From assembly GCF_004023625.1 (NCBI RefSeq), contig NZ_ML137708.1:281262-345261 (forward strand): a DNA stretch of 64,000 nt, written 5' to 3'. Positions within the stretch are counted from its first letter, which is position 1. Every line of letters starts with the position of its first letter. The stretch is from Streptomyces cavernae (GTDB lineage: Bacteria; Actinomycetota; Actinomycetes; Streptomycetales; Streptomycetaceae). The position numbers and the translations under genes are program-made. The notes below the pieces were generated by a model that was not told where the DNA came from, searched no databases, and saw only the letters and a list, made by a program, of their open reading frames with translations. Shown here piece by piece: positions 16,609-25,816 of this stretch.

Positions 16609-17415
16609 GTGCAGTTCCGCCAACAGGCCCTCGCCAAGCTGCAGTCGCCCGAGGAGCTCGACCTCCCGGTGCGCTTCGCCCGCCCCCAGGGCTGGCTGGC
16701 GCTCACGGTGACGGTTCTCGTCATGGCCGCTGCGGGTTTCTGGGCCGTGAGGGGTTCGGTGACGTCCACGGTGAGCGCGCCCGCCGTTCTCATGCACGGC
16801 CAGGGCAGTTATGTGCTGCAGAGCCCGGTCGCGGGCCAGGTCACCGGCGTACTCGCGGAACAGGGCCGCCGTGTCAGGGCGAACGCGCCCCTGCTCAAGG
16901 TCCGCACGGACGACGGTGACACGGTGGTGCGCACGGTCGCCGCGGGCCGGATCACCAGTCTCGTCGCCACGGTCGGCGCCATCATCTCGACCGGGTCCGA
17001 CATCGCGGCCGTGGAGAAGATCGCCAAGCCGGGCGACCCGCTGCTGGCGGTGGTGTACGCACCGGCCGAGAACGCCGCGGCGATCCCCGACGACGCGGCC
17101 GTCGACCTCACCGTCCAGTCGGCGCCGGCCGAGGAGTACGGGGTGCTGCGCGGTCGGGTGAAGGCCGTGGGCCGGACCGCGCAGAGCAGGCAGCAGATCG
17201 GCGCCTTCCTCGGCGACAGCCAGCTCGGCGAGCAGTTCACCCGGAAGGGCCGTCCGGTGGCGGTGCTCGTACGCCTCGACCGCGACCCCGGCACCGAGTC
17301 CGGCTACCGGTGGTCCTCCAAGGACGGACCACCGTTCGCCATGACGTCCATGACCCTCGCCACCGGCTCGATCCGGCTGGCCGACCAGCGTCCGATCGAT
17401 TGGCTGCTCCCGTGA
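16609..17415 (+). CDS. HlyD-like membrane fusion protein of NHLM-type export system
   Basis: This 268-residue protein resembles the NHLM bacteriocin-system HlyD group. It has a short cytoplasmic N-terminus, one transmembrane segment (about residues 29-50, WLALTVTVLVMAAAGFWAV) and an extracytoplasmic part with biotinyl-lipoyl-like strands (YVLQSPVAGQVTGVL, then VAAGRITSLVATVG). In a monoderm it would link the ABC exporters to the cell wall face. I chose GTG 16609, nine bases after AGGTGAGG; upstream in-frame codons overlap the hairpin. The stop overlaps the C39 transporter start as GTGA, so the two are coupled. Confidence 0.84.
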   Translation: MQFRQQALAKLQSPEELDLPVRFARPQGWLALTVTVLVMAAAGFWAVRGSVTSTVSAPAVLMHGQGSYVLQSPVAGQVTGVLAEQGRRVRANAPLLKVRTDDGDTVVRTVAAGRITSLVATVGAIISTGSDIAAVEKIAKPGDPLLAVVYAPAENAAAIPDDAAVDLTVQSAPAEEYGVLRGRVKAVGRTAQSRQQIGAFLGDSQLGEQFTRKGRPVAVLVRLDRDPGTESGYRWSSKDGPPFAMTSMTLATGSIRLADQRPIDWLLP

Positions 17416-19643
17416 CCACCGCACCCCCCGAGCGGGGCAGACGCCGCGCCCCCAAACGCACCGCCGCCGGCCGCGGCCCCGTCCCGAAGAGCACGCACCG
17501 CACCGTCCGCACCCCGACCGTCCTGCAGATGGAAGCGGTCGAGTGCGGCGCCGCGTCCCTGGCCATGGTCCTCGGCCACTACGGGCGTCATGTGCCGCTG
17601 GAGGAACTGCGCATCGCCTGCGGTGTCTCACGCGACGGCTCCCGCGCCGGGAACCTGCTGAAGGCCGCCCGCAGTTACGGTCTCACGGCCAAGGGCATGC
17701 AGATGGACGTGGCCGCCCTCGCGGGGGTGAAGGCGCCGGCGATCCTGTTCTGGGAGTTCAACCACTACGTCGTCTACGACGGCATGGGGCGCCGTTTCGG
17801 ACGGCGCGGTGTGTACGTCAACGACCCCGGTAAGGGCCGCCGTTTCGTGCCGATGGAGGACTTCGACACCAGCTTCACCGGGGTCGTGCTGGTGATGGAG
17901 CCCGGTGCGGACTTCCGCGGGGGCGGCCGGCGTCCCGGTGTCCTGGGGGCCATGCCGGCGCGGCTGCGCGGCACCCACGGCACCATGCCCGCGGCAGTGC
18001 TGACGAGCCTGCTGCTGGTGGCGGTGGGCGCGGCGGTGCCCGCGCTCAGCCGTACGTACATCGATGTGTTCCTGATCGGGGGACAGACCTCGCTGCTCGG
18101 CGTGCTGTTCGCGTCGATGGCCGCGTGCGTGCTGCTCACGGTGGTGCTGACCTGGTTGCAGCAGGCGAATCTGCTGCGTGGCCGGCTCATCTCCTCGACG
18201 CTGAGCAGCGCCCGTTTCCTGCGGCATCTGCTGCGGCTGCCGGTCACGTTCTTCGCCCAGCGCAGTCCGGCGGACCTCGTCGGGCGGCTGCGTTCCAACG
18301 ACGCGGTGGCCGAGACCCTGGCGCGCGACCTGGCGGCGGCCGGGGTGGACGCGGTCGTGGTTGTGCTCTACGCCGTGCTCCTCTACACCTACGACCCGCA
18401 GCTCACGGCCGTGGGCATCGCGGTGGCGCTGCTGAACGTGGTGGCGATGCGGGTGGTGGTACGGCTGCGCGCGACCCGCACCGCGAAGCTGCGCGCGGAC
18501 ACCGCCCGGCTCACGACCACCTCTTACACCGGGCTGCAGTTGATCGAGACGATGAAGGCGACCGGCGGCGAGGACGGCTACTTCCGCAGGTGGGCCGGAC
18601 AGCACGCCACCACTCTGGAGGAACAGCAGCGGCTCGGCGTGCCCAGCGCCTGGCTCGGCATCGTGGCTCCGACGCTCGCGATGCTCAACAGCGCGCTCAT
18701 CCTCTGGATCGGCGGGCTGCGGGCGGTCGAGGGACACATCTCCGTCGGTCTCCTGGTCGCCTTCCAGGCGCTGGTGACCCGCTTCACAGCGCCGATCACC
18801 CGGCTGAACGGCGTCACCGGCCGTATCCAGGACTTCGCTGCCGATGTGGCCCGGCTGAAGGACGTGGAGAACTTCCGGACGGACCCGCTGTACGACCGTC
18901 CCGAGGCGGGCAGCACCCGCCGGCTGCAGGGCCATGTCGAGCTGGCCAACATCACCTTCGGCTACAGCCCGCTCGACAAGCCACTGCTCACCGGCTTCTC
19001 GCTGACGGTTGGCCCCGGGCAGCAGATCGCGCTCGTCGGCGGGTCGGGCAGCGGCAAGTCGACCGTCTCACGCCTGATCTCGGGCCTCTACCGGCCGTGG
19101 GAGGGCACGATCCGCATCGACGGGCAGCGCCTGGAGGACATCCCGCGGGGCGCTCTGGCGGCCTCGGTGTCCTTCGTGGACCAGGACGTCTTCCTCTTCG
19201 AGGGGACCGTGCGGGACAACGTGGCGCTGTGGGATCCGTCGATCCCCGACGACGCGGTGGTCGCGGCCCTGCGCGACGCGGCCCTGTACGATCTCGTGAT
19301 GCGCCGCCCCGGCGGTATCCACTCCCCCGTCGCACAGGACGGGCGGAACTTCTCCGGCGGTCAGCGTCAACGCCTGGAGATAGCCCGGGCGTTGGTGCGC
19401 AGGCCGAGCATCCTGGTGCTGGACGAGGTGACCAGTGCCCTGGACGCGGAGACCGAGCAGCGGGTCATCGACAATCTGCGCCGCCGGGGCTGTGCCTGTG
19501 TGGTGATCGCGCACCGGCTGAGCACCGTGCGCGACAGCGACGAGATCGTGGTGCTGCGGCAGGGCACGGTCGTGGAACGCGGACGGCACCCCGAACTGCT
19601 CGCGGCCGGCGGTGCCTACGCCGAGCTCGTCAGGGAGCGATGA
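17412..19643 (+). CDS. C39-peptidase ABC exporter (NHLM ABC1-like)
   Basis: This 743-residue peptidase-containing ABC transporter cuts precursors after double glycine and exports the product. The C39 domain (about 30-165) has Q39 and Cys45 (QMEAVECGAAS), His118 (FNHYVVYD) and Asp138 (VNDP), so it is expected to be active. Six transmembrane helices lie at about 195-465. The nucleotide-binding domain has Walker A GGSGSGKST (543-551), signature FSGGQRQR (647-654), Walker B ILVLDEVTSALD and the H-loop AHRLST. The coupling with HlyD and the second ABC protein matches the NHLM_micro_ABC1/ABC2/HlyD set. Confidence 0.93.
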   Translation: MTTAPPERGRRRAPKRTAAGRGPVPKSTHRTVRTPTVLQMEAVECGAASLAMVLGHYGRHVPLEELRIACGVSRDGSRAGNLLKAARSYGLTAKGMQMDVAALAGVKAPAILFWEFNHYVVYDGMGRRFGRRGVYVNDPGKGRRFVPMEDFDTSFTGVVLVMEPGADFRGGGRRPGVLGAMPARLRGTHGTMPAAVLTSLLLVAVGAAVPALSRTYIDVFLIGGQTSLLGVLFASMAACVLLTVVLTWLQQANLLRGRLISSTLSSARFLRHLLRLPVTFFAQRSPADLVGRLRSNDAVAETLARDLAAAGVDAVVVVLYAVLLYTYDPQLTAVGIAVALLNVVAMRVVVRLRATRTAKLRADTARLTTTSYTGLQLIETMKATGGEDGYFRRWAGQHATTLEEQQRLGVPSAWLGIVAPTLAMLNSALILWIGGLRAVEGHISVGLLVAFQALVTRFTAPITRLNGVTGRIQDFAADVARLKDVENFRTDPLYDRPEAGSTRRLQGHVELANITFGYSPLDKPLLTGFSLTVGPGQQIALVGGSGSGKSTVSRLISGLYRPWEGTIRIDGQRLEDIPRGALAASVSFVDQDVFLFEGTVRDNVALWDPSIPDDAVVAALRDAALYDLVMRRPGGIHSPVAQDGRNFSGGQRQRLEIARALVRRPSILVLDEVTSALDAETEQRVIDNLRRRGCACVVIAHRLSTVRDSDEIVVLRQGTVVERGRHPELLAAGGAYAELVRER

Positions 19644-19644
19644 G

Positions 19645-22497
19645 TTGACGACGGTGTACGAGGGCGACCTCGTCCTGAACGCGCTCGGCGGCCTCGGTGC
19701 CCCGGCCGACTGTTCCGGCTTCGGCCGGCTCGACCTGGCGGGGCCGCAGGTGCTGTGGCTGGTCGCGGAGGGATCGCTGGACCTGTTCGCGGTGGACGCG
19801 GACGCGGAGGGCCACTGGCACCATCTGGGCCGGCTCGAGGCGGGGGCGCTGCTGCTCGGCCCGGTCCACGGCCCGCGGCACACGCTCGTCGGCCGCCCCT
19901 CGCGCGAGTGCGTGATGCGGCGGATCGCGCTGCGCGAGCTGTACCAGGGTGCCTCCACCGCCACCTGGTCCTACGACGCGTACGGCAATCCCCAGTACGT
20001 ACCTCCCGCGTCGAGTCCGCTGGAGTACGCCCTCGCGCTCGGTGTCGGCCGCGGTCTGGCCGTCCTCGTCGAGGCGCCGCTGGCCGGGGAGCCGGGTGCG
20101 GCGCCCACCGGCCGTGACACGTCGGACGAGAACGTGTTCTGGATGCAGGTGCCGCCGGGAAGCGTGCAGTACGGCGCGGACTACGGCGAGCTGCACGTCG
20201 ACCCGGCGGTGTGGCAGGGCATGGTCGACCAGCAGTACCGGCTGCTGACGGCGCTCGACCGGTGGATCGAGCAGGTGGAGCGCGACCATGAGGACCGTGC
20301 CGCGGAGGGCATCCGGGCGGGCGAGGCGGTCCGCGCGGATGCCGACCGGACGCTGCTTGCGTCCATCGACCGGCGTTCCCCGCGGGTCGGCGCGGCGGAC
20401 GCGGACGCCACGTACGCCGCCTGCCGGCTGGTCGCCCGGGCGGCCGGGATCACCCTCGCCGGTCCTCCCCCCAGTTCCCGGCTCCGCTCGAGCGCGGAGG
20501 AGCCGCAGGCGAGCGCCCCGCCGGGCGAACGGCTCGATCCGGTTGAGCAGATCGCCCTCGCCTCGCGGCTGCGTACCCGTGCGGTGCGGCTCGACGGCCG
20601 CTGGTGGCGCGAGAACGCGGGCCCGCTGGTGGGCCGGCGGGTCGCGTCGGGTGACCCGGTGGCGTTGCTGTGGCGGCGCGGCGGGTATGCGGCGGTGAAC
20701 CCCTCGTCCGGGCGGGAGACCCCGGTGGAGAAGGCGAACGCGGCGGAGTTCGATCCGCGCGGGGTGATGTTCTACCGTCCGCTCCCGGAACGGCCCCTGG
20801 GCCCGCTGGGGCTCATCCGGTTCACCTTGCGGGGCACCGGCGGGGACCTGCGCAACCTCACGGTCAGCAGCCTGGTCACGGTCGGCCTCGGCGCGCTGGT
20901 GCCGATCGCCACCGGACAGGTGCTCGGTGAGTTCGTGCCGAAGGCACAGAGCGGTCTGATCGCCCAGGTGTGTCTGGCGATCATGATCGGCAGTGTGGTG
21001 TCGGCGGTGTTCACGCTGATGCAGAACCTGACGGTCCTGCGCATGGAGGGCCGTATCGAGGCGACCCTCCAACCCGCCGTCTGGGACCGGCTGTTGCGGC
21101 TGCCGACCCGGTTCTTCACGGAGCGCTCCACGGGTGAACTGGCCAGTGCCGCGATGGGCGTCAGCGCGATCCGACGGCTGCTGGCGGGGGTCGGCCCGGT
21201 GGTCGTCCAGTCCGGCACGGTCGGCGCGATGAACCTGGTACTGCTGCTGTGGTTCAGTGTGCCGATGGCGCTGGCCGCGATCGGGATGCTGGTGGTGATC
21301 GCGGCGCTGTTCCTGGCCCTCGGGCTGTGGCAGGTGCGCGGGCAGAGGCAACTGGTCACGCTGAGCAACAAGCTCGACAACCAGGCGTTCCAGACCCTGC
21401 GGGGGCTGCCGAAACTGCGGGTGGCGGCGGCCGAGAACTACGCGTACGCCGCCTGGGCCCGCGAGTTCGCCCGCAGCCGGGAACTCCAGCAGCGGGTCGG
21501 GCGGATCAAGAACCTCACCACCGTGCTCGGCGCGGTCTACCTGCCGCTCTGCTCCCTGCTGATGTTCATGCTGCTGGCGGGCCCGGCGCGGGGCTCGATG
21601 TCGGCCGCCGAGTTCCTGACCTTCAACACCTCGGTGACCCTTCTGCTGACGTCGGTCACCCAGCTCACCGGCGCCTTCGTGTCGGCGGTGGCCGCGCTGC
21701 CGCTGTTCGAGGAGATTGAGCCGATTCTCCGGGCGACACCGGAGGTGCGCACGGCGAGCACGCGTCCGGGTGTCCTGTCCGGCGCCATCGAGGCGCGGAA
21801 ACTGTCGTTCCGGTACACCGACGACGGTCCGCTGGTCCTCGACGACGTGTCCTTCGCGGTCCGGCCCGGGGAGTTCGTCGCGATCGTCGGCCCCAGCGGC
21901 TGCGGCAAGTCCACGTTGCTGCGCCTGCTGATCGGCTTCGACCGGCCGGTCTCCGGGAGCGTGCTCTACGACGGCCAGGACCTCGCCGCACTCGACCAGT
22001 CGGCGGTGCGACGGCAGTGCGGGGTCGTGCTCCAGCATGCCCAGCCGTTCACCGGCTCCATCCTGGACGTCATCCGCGGCGCCGAACCGTACACGCCGGA
22101 GGAGGCCATGGCCGCGGCCGAACTGGCCGGTCTCGCAGAGGACATCGAGCGGATGCCGATGGGTCTGCACACCATCGTCTCGGGCGGCGGAGCGATCTCC
22201 GGGGGGCAGCGCCAGCGCCTGATGATCGCCCAGGCGCTGATCCGCCGCCCCCGCATCCTCTTCTTCGACGAGGCCACCAGCGCCCTCGACAACGAGACGC
22301 AGCGCAAGGTGATCGAGAGCACCCGGTCGCTCGACGCGACCCGGATCGTCATCGCGCACCGCCTCTCCACCGTGCTGGACGCGGACCGCGTGATCGTGAT
22401 GGAGGACGGCCGGATCGCCGAACAGGGCCCGCCCGCCCACCTGCTGGCCAGCACCGGCGGACGGCTCCACGAGCTGGTGCGGCGGCAGTTGGCGTGA
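19645..22497 (+). CDS. Second ABC transporter of the NHLM-type system (ABC2-like)
   Basis: This protein of about 950 residues has no C39 peptidase; it carries an N-terminal region of about 390 residues before the transporter core. Six transmembrane segments run from about 410 to 690. The ATPase has Walker A GPSGCGKST, signature ISGGQRQR, Walker B ILFFDEATSALD and AHRLST. This layout is that of NHLM_micro_ABC2 proteins, which always accompany ABC1 and are thought to pair with it. TTG 19645 is one base after the previous stop and seven bases after GGGAG. Residues about 275-286 (PSSRLRSSAEEP) are encoded by a dispersed palindromic repeat inserted in frame. Confidence 0.88.
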   Translation: MTTVYEGDLVLNALGGLGAPADCSGFGRLDLAGPQVLWLVAEGSLDLFAVDADAEGHWHHLGRLEAGALLLGPVHGPRHTLVGRPSRECVMRRIALRELYQGASTATWSYDAYGNPQYVPPASSPLEYALALGVGRGLAVLVEAPLAGEPGAAPTGRDTSDENVFWMQVPPGSVQYGADYGELHVDPAVWQGMVDQQYRLLTALDRWIEQVERDHEDRAAEGIRAGEAVRADADRTLLASIDRRSPRVGAADADATYAACRLVARAAGITLAGPPPSSRLRSSAEEPQASAPPGERLDPVEQIALASRLRTRAVRLDGRWWRENAGPLVGRRVASGDPVALLWRRGGYAAVNPSSGRETPVEKANAAEFDPRGVMFYRPLPERPLGPLGLIRFTLRGTGGDLRNLTVSSLVTVGLGALVPIATGQVLGEFVPKAQSGLIAQVCLAIMIGSVVSAVFTLMQNLTVLRMEGRIEATLQPAVWDRLLRLPTRFFTERSTGELASAAMGVSAIRRLLAGVGPVVVQSGTVGAMNLVLLLWFSVPMALAAIGMLVVIAALFLALGLWQVRGQRQLVTLSNKLDNQAFQTLRGLPKLRVAAAENYAYAAWAREFARSRELQQRVGRIKNLTTVLGAVYLPLCSLLMFMLLAGPARGSMSAAEFLTFNTSVTLLLTSVTQLTGAFVSAVAALPLFEEIEPILRATPEVRTASTRPGVLSGAIEARKLSFRYTDDGPLVLDDVSFAVRPGEFVAIVGPSGCGKSTLLRLLIGFDRPVSGSVLYDGQDLAALDQSAVRRQCGVVLQHAQPFTGSILDVIRGAEPYTPEEAMAAAELAGLAEDIERMPMGLHTIVSGGGAISGGQRQRLMIAQALIRRPRILFFDEATSALDNETQRKVIESTRSLDATRIVIAHRLSTVLDADRVIVMEDGRIAEQGPPAHLLASTGGRLHELVRRQLA
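20465..20502 (+). repeat. Dispersed palindromic repeat inside the ABC2 gene
   Basis: The stretch containing CCCAGTTCCCGGCTCCGCTC is closely similar, as its reverse complement, to the intergenic repeats at 51132 and 51200 and to the copy in the synthase gene at 53191. It is read in frame as PSSRLRSSAEEP within a loop-like, low-conservation part of the N-terminal region. Confidence 0.55.
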
Positions 22498-22548
22498 GAG
22501 GCAGGGCAGGACGGATGCGCGCGATCGGGCTCTTCCCGCCCGGTCTTG

Positions 22549-23127
22549 TCAGCGCGAGTTCTCCGTCAGCAGCCGCTCCAGCTCGTCGATCACCTTCTCC
22601 AGGGCGGGCATCCGCCGGGTGCGGTCCGTGACGATGGTGCGGCCGTCATGGGTGATCCGGTACTCGAACAGGTCCCGGGCGTTGGGGTCGATCATGCGGG
22701 TGGGCAGGCTGCCGAGATCGGCCTCCGTCAAATCTGTGCGCAGAGCGGCCAGTTCGGCGGGGGCGAGTCGCTCGGTGCGGCCCGGACCGCTGCGGGTGGA
22801 GACGGTGTACGTGCCGTCGGTGCGCAGCAGCAGGCGGTCCTGGCGGCCGATGAAGCCGCCGGTGATCCGGAAGTCGACCAGAAGGGGCGCCGGTTGCGGC
22901 CGGCTGGTCGTCGGTTCCGGTGAAGTGGAAGGTGCGGGTGTCGTGGAGGGGGATGGCGGAGCGGAGGAGGGTGACAGAGGGGAGGACTCCGGTGGCTTCG
23001 TCCGCGGCGTGGCAGGAGCGGAGTCCGGCGTCCGTGTCGCTTCCCCGGCCGGCCCGGGGTCGTCCGCGCAGCCGACCATCAGCAGCGTCACGGCCGCCGT
23101 GGCCACCGCTCCGGTGAAGCGCCGCAT
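22549..23127 (-). CDS. Lipoprotein of unknown function
   Basis: This 192-residue protein has a type II signal with lipobox LMVGC (Cys at about residue 19) and a Pro/Ser/Thr-rich linker to about residue 80. A small C-terminal domain of about 110 residues follows (LLVDFRITGGFIGRQDRLLL, TDGTYTVST, ending TENSR). The domain resembles small putative protease-inhibitor-like or META-like lipoprotein modules, but I cannot assign it. ATG 23127 is preceded by GAGGAGAGG. It converges with the NHLM-type operon (51-base gap) and is divergent from the STAS gene. Confidence 0.8.
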   Translation of the reverse strand: MRRFTGAVATAAVTLLMVGCADDPGPAGEATRTPDSAPATPRTKPPESSPLSPSSAPPSPSTTPAPSTSPEPTTSRPQPAPLLVDFRITGGFIGRQDRLLLRTDGTYTVSTRSGPGRTERLAPAELAALRTDLTEADLGSLPTRMIDPNARDLFEYRITHDGRTIVTDRTRRMPALEKVIDELERLLTENSR

Positions 23128-23188
23128 CCGCGTTCCTCTCCTCAACTACTGAATCGAGTCAACAACATCCGTCAATTTCATTAACGGC

Positions 23189-23210
23189 AGTTCACCCGTA
23201 TGAGTGAACT
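23189..23210. promoter_or_regulatory. Interrupted palindrome in divergent promoter
   Basis: AGTTCAC and GTGAACT, eight bases apart, form a 22-bp interrupted palindrome between the lipoprotein and STAS genes, in an AT-richer stretch. It could be an operator for either gene. I do not recognise the regulator. Confidence 0.45.
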
Positions 23211-23300
23211 AGATCTTGCCAACGGCGTGTCGTGGATGGCACAGGCCGCTCCCGGGTAGCTACCGAGATCCAAAGCGTCCTCTCAGCCTAGGTAGCCGAC

Positions 23301-23735
23301 ATGCCGCCGGAGCCACAGGGCCGTGCTGTTGGAACGTCCGACACCACGGCTGAACACGCCGAGTATCCCCTGGCGAATCCTTACGCCCGCACCTATACGA
23401 GCCACGGGTTCACCGTGGTCGAGGTCCACGGCGAGATCGACATGTCGACGGCCGGCGAGCTGGCCGCGCACCTCGACGCCGCCACGGCGGTACCGGAACC
23501 CTGCGTACTGGTCGATCTGCGGCAGATCACCTTCTTCGACTGTTCGGGACTGCGGGTGCTGTGCCGGGCCGAGAGCCGGGCGAAGGAGCAGGGGGGCAGT
23601 CTGCGGCTGGTTTCCGACCGGCCCGCGATGCGCAGGCTGCTGCGCGCCGCGGGTCTGCTCACCCGGTTTCCGCCGTTACCCGAACTGCCTCTTCCCGGCC
23701 GTCCGGAAAGCGGATCCGCACCTCCCGCTCCGTGA
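23301..23735 (+). CDS. STAS-domain anti-sigma factor antagonist
   Basis: This 144-residue single STAS protein (about 30-130) has the phosphorylatable serine in FDCSGLRVL (Ser82). Such proteins release sigma factors by binding unphosphorylated to a serine-kinase anti-sigma factor and are reactivated by SpoIIE phosphatases, of which this window has three. Leu126 is encoded by TTA (23676-23678), so translation should depend on the bldA leucyl-tRNA. The last 25 codons overlap the decayed DUF2264 gene on the other strand, so the tail PLPGRPESGSAPPAP may be recently acquired. No clear ribosome site precedes ATG 23301. Confidence 0.87.
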   Translation: MPPEPQGRAVGTSDTTAEHAEYPLANPYARTYTSHGFTVVEVHGEIDMSTAGELAAHLDAATAVPEPCVLVDLRQITFFDCSGLRVLCRAESRAKEQGGSLRLVSDRPAMRRLLRAAGLLTRFPPLPELPLPGRPESGSAPPAP

Positions 23736-24673
23736 CGGACAGCGCGGCCGCCTCCCGCAGCGCCGCCGCATCGCAAAGCTCCGGCTCGGCACTGAGCACC
23801 ACCAGGGTGACGAGCAGCCCCGAGTGGTCCGGTTGCAGGAGATACGGCGTGGCCGAGTGCCGGCCGTACGCGTTTGCGTCCCGCGCCCGCACCACACCTG
23901 CTCCGTCCCAGCCGTGCAGTCCGACGATCGCGCTCGTCAGCCCGTCGGCCCTGCGCACCGCCGCCCAGCCGGGACCCGTCACCGCCTCGGGGTCCGCCAC
24001 CTCGTCGGCGAGGGACCAGCCCCCTTCCCGCACGGTGCCCGAACCCTCGACCCGGTGCACGCGCACCTCCCACGGACCGTGCACCACACTCGTCGTCTCG
24101 ATGCGGTGCCCGTCGGCCAGGTGCCAGGACGCGGCCCGGTTGCCGTGCGCGCCGAGCGGATGGATGCGTCCGCGCGGCGAGGCCGACCTCCGGGCGTCGA
24201 GGAGCGCGATGTGGTTGTCGACGCCGGCCGTGGGCCCGGCCTCGGAGGTGTCCGGGGCGGCGGCGCTGGCGTAGGCGAACTTCGCGTAGTGCGGGCTGTC
24301 GTCGACCGTGCGGGTACCTCCCTGTTCGAACGGAGTCGATGGCTCGGGGGACGGCCGGGGCGGCAGCCGGTCGCTGCCGTGGTTGACCAGTCGTACGATC
24401 CCGTCCGCGGCAGTGGAGTGGAGCAGCCAGCCCGGGGCGGGCAGGGCGAGTCGGGCGTCGGCCGTCTCCACAGGGGCCGGAGTGACTTGCCCGGCCGGGC
24501 AGCCGGTACTGCGCGAGCTTCGGGGACGCATAGGGGGCGATGCCGTCCAGGAGCCGGTCGGCCATGGACTCCCAGTGGTGCCGGGTCCAGCCGGTGATGG
24601 GTGACAGGGCGGGGTCGGGTGCGGGATCGAGGTGCGTCGGGTCGTCGGTGGGCGACACATACGGCGCGGTCAT
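23659..24673 (-). pseudogene. DUF2264 gene with internal deletion and frameshift
   Basis: The start (ATG 24673 after GGAGGA) encodes a good DUF2264 N-terminus (SPITGWTRHHWESMADRLLD, then YASPKLAQYRLPGR). Close to 24460-24490 the frame is lost, and the adjacent frame continues with what looks like the family's C-terminal third (LALPAPGWLLHSTAADGIVR to RVTAETG). DUF2264 proteins are usually above 600 residues; only about 330 codons remain, so roughly 300 central codons including the catalytic-barrel region are missing. The 3' end overlaps the STAS gene by 77 bases. DUF2264 proteins often sit in polysaccharide-use loci, matching the LacI gene and solute-binding remnant upstream. Confidence 0.75.
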
Positions 24674-24714
24674 ACGGGGGTTGGTCCTCCGTCGGTCGGG
24701 GGTGGCGGAAACGC

Positions 24715-25770
24715 TCAGCCGGGGGGCGGCTGGACGCTCTGGCGCACGACGATGTTTGTGCCGAGCAAGTGGTGGGCGGCGGCGGTGTGTTCGGGGTCGC
24801 GCAGGGCGATGCGCACGGCGGCGCGGCCGAGTTCCTCGGCGGGGGTGTGCACGGTGGTCAGCGGCGGATTGAAGTCCTCCGCCAGCGGAATGTCGTTGTA
24901 GCCGACGACGGAGATGTCGTCGGGGACACGCAGTCCCGCGTCGTTGATGGCGCGGATGGCACCGGCGGCGACCATGTCGTCACCGGCGAAGACCGCGGTG
25001 AACTCCCGGGTGTCCTTCAGGAGTTCCGTCATGGCGCGATGTCCGGCGCCCCGGCCGAGGCCGCAGTCGACGACGTGTGCGGCCCCGGGGGGCAGGCCGT
25101 GGGCGGCGAGTGCGGCACGGTAACCGGCGACGCGCGCGTCGAGGGCCGTGTTGCCGGGCAGTCCGCCGAGGAAGACGATCCTGCGGTGGCCGGCCGACAG
25201 CAGATGACCGGTCATGGCGCGGGCGCCGGCCTCGTTGTCGAACTCCACGACCAGGGCCGGGATGTCGGGGTCGGGTGCGGGGCGGCCGCACAGCACGAGC
25301 CGGGCGCCGGACGCGTCGAGGGCCTGCGCGTAGTGCGTCACGCGCTCGCGGTAGGCGTCGTCCTCGACGACTCCGCCGACCAGGATCACCAGCCGGGCGC
25401 CCTCCTCCCGCATCAGCTGCACGAACTCCAGCTCGCGCGCCGGGTCGCCGCCGGTGGTGCCGACCAGACAGAGCCAGCCGCGGGCCGCCGCCTCCGCCTC
25501 GACTCCCTCGGCGACCTGTGCGTAGAACGGGCTGGTGACCTGGCGCAGTACGACGGCGACCATCTTGCGGCCGCCGCCGACCAGGGCGCGTGCGTGAGCG
25601 TTGGCGACGTAGTCGAGTTCGCGGGCTGCGCGCAGCACCCTCGCCCGGGTGGCGGGCGGGACGGGGTGGTTGCCGCTGAGCACGCGTGAGACGGTGGCCA
25701 TGGACACCCCCGCCCGCTCGGCGACCTCGCGGATCGTGACCCGCCCCTTCGACGTCATGTCGCTTCCCAT
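24715..25770 (-). CDS. LacI-family transcriptional regulator
   Basis: This 351-residue regulator has an N-terminal helix-turn-helix (TIREVAERAGVSMATVSRVL at about residues 12-31) and a periplasmic-binding-protein-like effector domain (VVLRQVTSPFYAQVAEGVE, VFLGGLPGNT, VVGYNDIPLAEDFNPPLTTV). It should repress sugar-use genes in response to a sugar ligand. ATG 25770 follows GGAGGGAG; ATG 25758 is a shorter option. The adjacent target-type genes on both sides are degraded, so it may be an orphan or control distant genes. Confidence 0.92.
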   Translation of the reverse strand: MGSDMTSKGRVTIREVAERAGVSMATVSRVLSGNHPVPPATRARVLRAARELDYVANAHARALVGGGRKMVAVVLRQVTSPFYAQVAEGVEAEAAARGWLCLVGTTGGDPARELEFVQLMREEGARLVILVGGVVEDDAYRERVTHYAQALDASGARLVLCGRPAPDPDIPALVVEFDNEAGARAMTGHLLSAGHRRIVFLGGLPGNTALDARVAGYRAALAAHGLPPGAAHVVDCGLGRGAGHRAMTELLKDTREFTAVFAGDDMVAAGAIRAINDAGLRVPDDISVVGYNDIPLAEDFNPPLTTVHTPAEELGRAAVRIALRDPEHTAAAHHLLGTNIVVRQSVQPPPG

Positions 25771-25816
25771 CCCCCGTGTCTCCCTCCGGCCGTCCGTCGC
25801 CGCACGCGGCGGCGTG

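Noticed and set aside
19630..22470. 946-codon open frame antisense to the second NHLM ABC gene
   Set aside because: Mirrors the true gene exactly, lacks motifs and is Arg/Gln/Gly-rich; a high-GC artefact.
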